From positions 2,232,001 to 2,296,000 of the forward strand of contig NZ_CP046606.1 in the NCBI RefSeq assembly GCF_030408355.1: a DNA stretch of 64,000 bases, read 5' to 3'. The position numbers and the translations under genes were made by a program. The stretch comes from Corynebacterium afermentans subsp. afermentans (GTDB taxonomy: Bacteria > Actinomycetota > Actinomycetes > Mycobacteriales > Mycobacteriaceae). The notes under the pieces are model-generated. The model was given only the letters and a program-made list of their open reading frames with translations, was not told the origin of the DNA and did no database searches. Shown here one piece after another: positions 58,660 to 64,000 of this stretch (position 1 is the first letter of the stretch; each line of letters starts with the position of its first letter).

Positions 58660-59075
58660 CGCGCGGGTTCTACGAACCGCCCGGCCGCCTCCAATTCGAG
58701 GTAGCCGCGCAAAAACTCCGCGGTCTCGCCGGCTACATAGGTGCGCTGACCCCACTCTGGCACGCGGAAGATACCGTGCGGCACGCGCACGAGGTCGCGG
58801 CCGCGCACCATCGTCGCGCCGATTTCCTGCAACGAGGTCACGATGAACGCCTCGCCCACCGCGTACGCGACCACGTTGCGGTCCAAAGCGCGAAGCTTAT
58901 CGACGACACTGCGCCCCGCCAGCCAGTAGCCATCGCCGGCCACGAGGGCGTCGTCAGGCAGTTGCGGAAGGGTGCGCACCTGCGGCCCGCACGACGAAAG
59001 CCCCGCCCTGCGCTCGATCTCCCCGGCAAGCAGGGTGGGGTCCAGCGGGGCGGGGCCGGGGGCGCAGTAGAACAC
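58569..59075 (-). CDS. Hypothetical protein overlapping an MFS gene
   Basis: 168 residues starting MFYCAPGPAPLDPTLLAG; probably cytoplasmic, with YVAGETAEFLRGYLELEA late in the chain. Its last 30 residues (RRDRERVAMTVNANAPS) lie on the strand opposite the MFS C-terminus, so that part may be constrained by the other gene. No family recognised. It lies 10 bases before the hrtA stop, in the same direction. A motif copy (58895-58905) codes for VVDKL. Confidence 0.65.
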   Translation of the reverse strand: MFYCAPGPAPLDPTLLAGEIERRAGLSSCGPQVRTLPQLPDDALVAGDGYWLAGRSVVDKLRALDRNVVAYAVGEAFIVTSLQEIGATMVRGRDLVRVPHGIFRVPEWGQRTYVAGETAEFLRGYLELEAAGRFVEPARYRRRDRERVAMTVNANAPSTAVDSNVPPK

Positions 59076-59085
59076 TCGCGCCAGT

Positions 59086-59727
59086 TTAGGCGTAGGCCGG
59101 GGCGTTGACGCCGAGTTCGAAGATTTCGTCGGTGCTCTCGATCAGGGAGCGGTCGTGGGTGACAAAGCCGCAGGCGATGCCGCGCTCCGTGGTGAGCTGG
59201 CGCAGCAGCTGCACGATCTCTTGGGAGCGGTCGGCGTCGAGGGCGGCGGTGGGTTCGTCCGCAAGCAGAAGCGCTGGCTCGCCCATGAGCGCACGCGCAA
59301 TGCCGACGCGCTGACGCTGGCCGCCGGACATCTCGCCGATGCGGCGGTCGCCTAGGCCCTCAAGGCCGACGGTGGCCAGCAGTTCCTCCGCCCTCTCCTT
59401 TCGAGGCCGCAGTCCTCGAATGTGGTCGGTGACCAGGAGTTGATCGCGCACGTTCAGCGCGGCGATGAGGTTGGCCTGCTGGAAAATCATGCCAATCTTG
59501 TCGCAGCGCACATCGTTGTCCACCACCTCGCCGTTGAGCTTCGCGGTGCCGGAGTCCGGCGTGATCAGGCCGGCTGCCACGGACAGCAGGGTGGACTTAC
59601 CGGAGCCGGACTCGCCGACGATGAAGGTCATCTCGCCGGGCTTGGCGGTGAATTCCAGGTGGTCCAGCACGGTGCGCATTTCCTGGCCGTCCTTGAATGC
59701 GACGGTGACATCGTTGAGTTCGAGCAT
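59086..59727 (-). CDS. hrtA: Heme exporter ATPase HrtA
   Basis: 213-residue ABC ATPase of the LolD/MacB group: Walker A GESGSGKST, Q-loop IFQQANLIAALN, signature MSGGQRQRVGIARAL, Walker B LLLADEPTAALD. It powers HrtB. Its ATG overlaps the hrtB stop by one base. The identity as HrtA rests on the neighbouring hrtB, chrS and chrA, an arrangement known in C. glutamicum and C. diphtheriae. Confidence 0.88.
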   Translation of the reverse strand: MLELNDVTVAFKDGQEMRTVLDHLEFTAKPGEMTFIVGESGSGKSTLLSVAAGLITPDSGTAKLNGEVVDNDVRCDKIGMIFQQANLIAALNVRDQLLVTDHIRGLRPRKERAEELLATVGLEGLGDRRIGEMSGGQRQRVGIARALMGEPALLLADEPTAALDADRSQEIVQLLRQLTTERGIACGFVTHDRSLIESTDEIFELGVNAPAYA

Positions 59728-60704
59728 TATGCGACACCTCCAAGAGCCGCTTGAGGGTTAACTTTCGTGATGTTGCGGGTGGCGATCAGGGCGCCGACCA
59801 TGCCCAGCGCCCAGATGGCAACCGGGGGAGCGATCGCGGTGAGTGCGGTCAGCGAGAACGGTGCGCCGCCCTGCATGAGCAGGCCGAGGCCGAAGGCCGC
59901 GACGCCGCCGATGAGCGCGCCGATGCCCAGGATCACCGCGGCCTGGCCGAGGGCGTCCTTGAGCAGGTAGGAGTTGGATGCGCCGATGGCCTTCAAAATG
60001 GCCAGGTCGCGGGTGCGCTGCATCGTCCACACGGTGAGGAAGGCAACGATCACCAGCGCGGCGATGGCGTAGAGGAAGCCCTGGATGAGCTTCAACGAGC
60101 CCTGCTCGGAGGAGTACGCCGGCAGGCCGTCGAAAGCCTCCTTCAGGCCCACTCCGCTGTCGACCTTATGGTCTGCCAACAGCACCGAGCCGTCGGCGTC
60201 GGTGTGCATTGCGGCCTGCCAGAAACCGGTGGGCACCCACAGGACGGGGGAGTGGGAGAACGCGAGGTCCTCGCCGATTGCGCCGACGGTGATGTCGTTG
60301 CCGGCAACGGTCACGGTCTCGCCCTCGCCCACTTCGAGGGAGGGCGCGGCCACGGCTTCGTCGGAAAGCTGCTGCCCTCCGGGAAGCTCGGTGCCCTTCG
60401 GCAGCGACAGGATGGCCACGGCCGCGTCCTCGCCGTTGCCCTTGGTCATAAGCATCTGGCTGGCGCCGAGCGGGGTGAGCCCGTCGCGCGCCTCGACGCG
60501 GGAGGTGGTGAACGAGATGTCTTCCGGGTCCTGGAAGACAACGGACTGCGGATCCAGCGCCTCAAGCGCGGACGTGTTTTGCTTGCCCAGGCCGGCGGTC
60601 AGGCCCGTGAGCACGACCACCAGCAGCGTAATCAGCGCCACGGTGCCTGCGATCAGCCCGAAGCGCCCCTTGGCTGACGTGATTTCTCTGATTCCTACGA
60701 ACAT
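59727..60704 (-). CDS. hrtB: Heme exporter permease HrtB
   Basis: 325-residue FtsX/MacB-type permease: one N-terminal helix (LIAGTVALITLLVVVLTGL), a periplasm-side domain of about 180 residues, then three helices with RTRDLAILKAIGASNSYLLK in the linking loop. HrtBA removes excess heme from the membrane. ATG 60704 is preceded by AGGA nine bases upstream; a GTG or ATG further up would read into the operator region. Confidence 0.88.
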   Translation of the reverse strand: MFVGIREITSAKGRFGLIAGTVALITLLVVVLTGLTAGLGKQNTSALEALDPQSVVFQDPEDISFTTSRVEARDGLTPLGASQMLMTKGNGEDAAVAILSLPKGTELPGGQQLSDEAVAAPSLEVGEGETVTVAGNDITVGAIGEDLAFSHSPVLWVPTGFWQAAMHTDADGSVLLADHKVDSGVGLKEAFDGLPAYSSEQGSLKLIQGFLYAIAALVIVAFLTVWTMQRTRDLAILKAIGASNSYLLKDALGQAAVILGIGALIGGVAAFGLGLLMQGGAPFSLTALTAIAPPVAIWALGMVGALIATRNITKVNPQAALGGVA

Positions 60705-60750
60705 GGCTTCAATCCTGCCGTTGACCTGCACTGCTCTACATCGCGCGGGC

Positions 60751-60780
60751 GGTTGAAATCCCGGTCAACCGATCGGTTGA
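60751..60780. promoter_or_regulatory. Triple half-site between hrtB and chrS, probable ChrA/HrrA site
   Basis: GGTTGA (60751-60756), TCAACC (60765-60770) and GGTTGA (60775-60780) alternate in direction; the last two form the perfect palindrome TCAACCGATCGGTTGA. It lies between divergent heme genes, where ChrA and HrrA are known to bind in relatives. TACGCT (60783-60788) is the chrS -10 box, right beside it. Confidence 0.65.
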
Positions 60781-60795
60781 TCTACGCTCAGACGC

Positions 60796-61935
60796 ATGTT
60801 GTCCACCACCCGTCTGCTCGACTTTCTGCGCGTGAGCCTGCACGTGCTCGTCGCCGTGCTGCTTGCGGTGGGGCTTGTGGGGCAGTTGCGTAGCGACGCA
60901 CCCCTGGCAGCCCTAGCCCTGCCTCTGACCTTCGCCTGCGTGTACATGGCCGGCACCGTCTGGCACTTCCACGGCAAGGACTACCCGGCCTGGGCGCCGT
61001 ATGCCTGGCTCGCGGTTGTCTCCGCGCTGTGGGTGGGGCTGGTGCAGATGTCCGAGAACTTCGTATGGCTGGAGTTCCCGCTGGTCATGCTGGCGTGCGT
61101 GCTGTTGACCACATGGTGGGAACTCGCGGCCACCGCGGCGCTTTTAGCCGTTGCCCTCACCGCCACCGCGCCGGGCGGCGGGGCCGGCGCGGTCATCGGC
61201 CCCACCATCGGCACCGTGCTGGCGGTGATCATCGTGCACGCCTACCAGGCGCTGCGCGCGGAGGCGGACCACTACCGGCAGATGGCCGAGGACCTCAAGG
61301 CCGCCCAGCGCGAAGCGGCAAAAGCCGAGCACGCCGCGGGCGTGGCGGAGGAGCGGGCCCGCCTGGCACGCGAGGTACACGACACAATGGCGCAGGGTTT
61401 TAGCTCCATCGTTCTGTTGGGCCGCGCGATGGACAAGCAGCTGCCCCAGGGCGACCCGGCGCGCGAGACGCTGGACGTGATCCGCTCCACCGCCTCCGAC
61501 AACCTGGCGGAGGCGCGCCGCTTCGTCGCCGAGAACTCCGCCAACACGCAGGCCCCGAAGCGCGAGACGCTGCCGGTGCGCCTGGAGCGCCTGGCCCGCC
61601 ACGCGCAGGACCGCCAGCGCGCCCTCGGCGAGCAGCTCGAGGTCCGTGTCCACGCCGTTGACCTGCCGGAACCCTGCGCGTCGGTGGCGGAGCGCGTCGT
61701 GCGCGAGGGCTTGAGCAACATCGTGCGCCACGCCGGTGCTTCGTCGGCGGTGGTGACCGTGGATAGGCTTGGTGCGACCGCAACCATCGACGTCTTCGAC
61801 AACGGCCGCGGCATCACCGGGCCCGAGGGCTACGGCCTGAAGGGCCTGCGCGCCCGCGTGGAGGAGGTCGGCGGCGAGCTCACGGTGGAGGGCAACGTCC
61901 TCGCCGCAACCCTGCCTGTGGAGGAGAACGGATGA
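60796..61935 (+). CDS. chrS: Heme sensor histidine kinase ChrS
   Basis: 379 residues. Five or six membrane helices fill residues 10-155, followed by a HisKA_3 domain with LAREVHDTMAQGFSS and an ATPase domain (VFDNGRGITG, GYGLKGLRARVEEV). Shared layout and the neighbouring exporter identify ChrS, which senses toxic heme. TACGCT is seven bases before the ATG at 60796, so the message is leaderless. It ends in ATGA overlap with chrA. Confidence 0.88.
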   Translation: MLSTTRLLDFLRVSLHVLVAVLLAVGLVGQLRSDAPLAALALPLTFACVYMAGTVWHFHGKDYPAWAPYAWLAVVSALWVGLVQMSENFVWLEFPLVMLACVLLTTWWELAATAALLAVALTATAPGGGAGAVIGPTIGTVLAVIIVHAYQALRAEADHYRQMAEDLKAAQREAAKAEHAAGVAEERARLAREVHDTMAQGFSSIVLLGRAMDKQLPQGDPARETLDVIRSTASDNLAEARRFVAENSANTQAPKRETLPVRLERLARHAQDRQRALGEQLEVRVHAVDLPEPCASVAERVVREGLSNIVRHAGASSAVVTVDRLGATATIDVFDNGRGITGPEGYGLKGLRARVEEVGGELTVEGNVLAATLPVEENG

Positions 61936-62534
61936 CACTGAGCGTCATGCTTATCGACGACCATCCGGTCGTCCGCGCTGGCCTGCGCGCCGTGCTGAAT
62001 TCCTTCGACGGCGTGGAAGTTGTCACCGAGGCCGCCGACGGCGACGCCGAGGTGCCCGAGGGGGTGGACGTGGTGGTCTCCGACATCCAGATGCCCGGCG
62101 CGGACGGCATCGCGCTGACCCGCCGCCTGGTCGCCGCCGGCGGGCCGCCGGTTTTGATCCTGACCACCTACGACACCCAAGCAGACGTGGTCGCCGCGGT
62201 GGAGGCCGGGGCGATGGGCTACCTGCTCAAGGACGCGCCGGAGGAAGAGCTGTATGAGGCGGTGCGGTGCGCGTCGCAAGGCAAAAGAGTGCTCTCGCCG
62301 CAGGTGGCCAACGTACTGGCGGACAGGCTGGTCAACCCGGCCGAGACGCTGTCCGCGCGCGAGATTGAGCTGCTGCGCGCGCTGCAGACCGGCGCCTCCA
62401 ACAAGGAGATCGCCCAGCAGCTGTTCATCTCGCAGGCGACAGTGAAGACGCACCTGATCCACATCTACTCCAAACTCGGGGTGGACAACCGCACCGCGGC
62501 TGTGGAGGAAGCCCGGCAGCGCCGGATCATATAA
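61932..62534 (+). CDS. chrA: Response regulator ChrA
   Basis: 200 residues: receiver with MLIDDHPV, phospho-acceptor Asp in VVVSDIQMPG and LLKDAPEEE, then a LuxR domain (LSAREIELLRAL, ATVKTHLIHIYSKL). It should activate hrtBA on heme and is known to cross-talk with HrrSA. GGAG lies inside chrS before the ATG. It is close kin to the regulator at 8322. A motif copy (61949-61959) codes for MLIDD. Confidence 0.9.
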   Translation: MTLSVMLIDDHPVVRAGLRAVLNSFDGVEVVTEAADGDAEVPEGVDVVVSDIQMPGADGIALTRRLVAAGGPPVLILTTYDTQADVVAAVEAGAMGYLLKDAPEEELYEAVRCASQGKRVLSPQVANVLADRLVNPAETLSAREIELLRALQTGASNKEIAQQLFISQATVKTHLIHIYSKLGVDNRTAAVEEARQRRII

Positions 62535-62544
62535 GCTGGCCGCC

Positions 62545-63087
62545 ATGTCATTCATCGAGCTGAACGCTGGCCCTTGGCGCGGGGTCGCATTCCTCCAGGG
62601 CCTCGGCGGACCCGACGACACTCCCGCGGGCTGCAAATCCTTTGCCTGGCGGCACGACGGCTCCGCACGCCTCGGCGGTGTGCTCGAGCGCGCACAGGTG
62701 CAAGTGCTGATCAGCGATGAAGCGGTCCCCGACAAAATCCAGCGCGCCCAACCGGACGCGTTTGGCCTGCGTAGCGTGACCACCGAATCCGCGGGTGAGG
62801 CCTTTGTCTTCGCCGGACGCATGTTCGGCCGCGCCGGCACCGTGGTAACCGACGAGCCCTGCGTGGCAGCCCAGCTGACCATCGCGCCTGAAACCGAACT
62901 GGCGGTCACCGTGTACGAGGAGTTCGAGTACGCCGTTATCGCCCCCGACGGCGACATCACCGTCAACAACACCCCGGTGCCGCCGCACTCCGCCGGCATG
63001 CTGGACGCCGGCCACCGCACCCTGGGGCTGAAGAACCGCTCCGAGAACATCGCCCACGTGCTCATCCTGGGCGGCCAGTCGGCGTAA
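62545..63087 (+). CDS. Pirin-C/cupin-like protein
   Basis: 180 residues. The C-terminal half (VFAGRMFGRAGTVVTDEPC, then HVLILGGQSA) resembles the Pirin C-terminal cupin fold; the N-terminal half (SFIELNAGPWRGVAFLQGLG) is not recognised. No metal-binding His pair of the usual cupin type is clear. It lies 10 bases past chrA and could be in that operon. Function unknown; the family call is moderate. Confidence 0.6.
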   Translation: MSFIELNAGPWRGVAFLQGLGGPDDTPAGCKSFAWRHDGSARLGGVLERAQVQVLISDEAVPDKIQRAQPDAFGLRSVTTESAGEAFVFAGRMFGRAGTVVTDEPCVAAQLTIAPETELAVTVYEEFEYAVIAPDGDITVNNTPVPPHSAGMLDAGHRTLGLKNRSENIAHVLILGGQSA

Positions 63088-63168
63088 TTTACCCGGCTTT
63101 GCGGAGACATTTGCCACACCCTGCGCATTCACCCTGCGGGGTGCGGTTTCACGCTGCATAATCGCAGC

Positions 63169-64000
63169 GTGCTTTATATTTTCTTTGCAATTCTCGCCGT
63201 CATCGCCGTCGGCTATTTCATTGCCAAGAAGGTCCACGCGGCCTCCTCCATCTTCGCCGTCGGCGTGCTGCTGCTCATGATCGCCGCAGCTACCGGGCGT
63301 ATCGACCACTCCACCGCGGACATCGAGTCCTCCGGCAACGCGTTTTACGACGAGCTGCTGATCATCGAGTCCCTGTTCAAGTCGCGCTTCGCCGGCACCG
63401 GCATGGCGATCATGGTGCTGTTCGGCTTCGTCGGCTACATGCGCCACATCGGCGCCGATGCCAAGACCGTGGTGGCGCTGTCCAGCCCGCTGCGCCGCTT
63501 CCACGGCTCCTACTGGCTCGTGCCCATCGGGTTTGCCGTCGCGACGCTTCTGTCCTTCGTCGTGCCTTCCGCCAGTGCGTTGTCGCTGCTGCTCGTGGCC
63601 ACGCTGATGCCCGCGTTGATCGCCGCGGGGCTGACGCCGCTGACCGTCGGTGCGATCGTGGCCACCGCCTCCACCATCGCCCCGTCGCCGCTGGAGGCCG
63701 GCCTGATCCAGGCCGCGGACCTGACCGGCATGTCGGTGACCGAGTTCACCTTCGGCAACGTGGCCAAAGCCACCATCCCCGCGCTGATCGTCATCGCGTT
63801 TACCCACATGTGGTGGCAGCACCACTGCGATAAGAAAGACCTGGTCAAGTCCGGCGCTGGCGCGTCGGACACCGAGCTTGAGGCAGCCAGGGACGACGAG
63901 TCCGACCGCCGCATCCGCGAAGCCGTGGAACGCGCCGAGGGCCTGCCCGGCTTCTACGCCATCCTGCCGCTGCTGCCGCTGCTGCTGATCATCGTCTCCG
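63169..64000 (+). CDS. DcuC-type C4-dicarboxylate carrier, cut by window edge
   Basis: 277 codons visible from GTG 63169. N-terminal helices read LYIFFAILAVIAVGYFIAKK, followed by FGFVGYMRHIGADAKTVV, FVVPSASALSLLLV and PLTVGAIVATASTIAPSPLE, as in DcuC (anaerobic fumarate/succinate exchange). A hydrophilic loop with many Asp and Glu follows. CATAAT (63157-63162) is six bases before the start. The C-terminal half lies outside the window. Confidence 0.8.
   Translation, partial: MLYIFFAILAVIAVGYFIAKKVHAASSIFAVGVLLLMIAAATGRIDHSTADIESSGNAFYDELLIIESLFKSRFAGTGMAIMVLFGFVGYMRHIGADAKTVVALSSPLRRFHGSYWLVPIGFAVATLLSFVVPSASALSLLLVATLMPALIAAGLTPLTVGAIVATASTIAPSPLEAGLIQAADLTGMSVTEFTFGNVAKATIPALIVIAFTHMWWQHHCDKKDLVKSGAGASDTELEAARDDESDRRIREAVERAEGLPGFYAILPLLPLLLIIVS

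Overview
The window looks like a chromosomal segment of a Corynebacterium species (Actinomycetota). It is GC-rich and about 96% genic outside the rRNA operon. It carries blocks known from that genus: msrA-sodA, a two-component system matching HrrSA, hrtBA next to chrSA, ponA flanked by a DUF5318 gene and a GT87 membrane protein (as in mycobacterial Rv0049-Rv0051), a class E sortase, DUF2020 and DUF6474 proteins, and rpsF-ssb-rplI followed by dnaB. Species cannot be named from the sequence alone.

Layout. 1-16 kb: two glycerophosphodiesterases, a membrane alpha/beta hydrolase, msrA, sodA, an MFS exporter, a RecB-like nuclease, HrrSA, a DUF2020 lipoprotein, a Nudix-LOG fusion, TetR with a class E sortase, stress proteins and a pseudouridine synthase. 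16-23 kb: a repeat cluster, then one rRNA operon (16S-23S-5S, minus strand) with no tRNA in its spacers. 22.7-32.6 kb: a GntR-controlled ABC transporter, a NYN protein, PspA, thioredoxin, a copper module and a NiaP-like transporter. 32.6-41.1 kb: dnaB with DnaA boxes upstream, a RecQ helicase, two paralogous ATPases, a secreted protease and rplI-ssb-rpsF. 41.1-47.6 kb: repeats, a secreted protein, the ponA block and MarR. 47.7-55.3 kb: Usp, TrhO, DUF1846, Nei, NnrE/NnrD and a flavin monooxygenase. 55.3-64 kb: a 340-base tandem repeat, a second secreted protein of the 41.5-kb family, MFS, HrtBA/ChrSA and a truncated DcuC-type carrier.

Working together. Both known corynebacterial heme sensors are here: HrrSA (8.3-10.2 kb) and ChrSA with the HrtBA exporter (59.1-62.5 kb). 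Sod, MsrA, thioredoxin, PspA and Usp proteins add an oxidative and envelope stress theme. Many genes (at least 16) have a TANNNT-like -10 box 6-8 bases before the start codon and no useful Shine-Dalgarno sequence, so leaderless transcription is common.

The most unusual signals are repeats. An 11-base motif, GCYTRTCGACG, occurs 22 times on both strands, nearly always inside genes and often coding for L/P-I-D in linkers or tails. A second family with core TCCGCAATGCGGA occurs 14 times in three intergenic clusters. Other points: divergent start codons of hrrS and the lipoprotein gene overlap; DnaA boxes cluster upstream of dnaB; and several very small genes are supported by their promoters or terminators.
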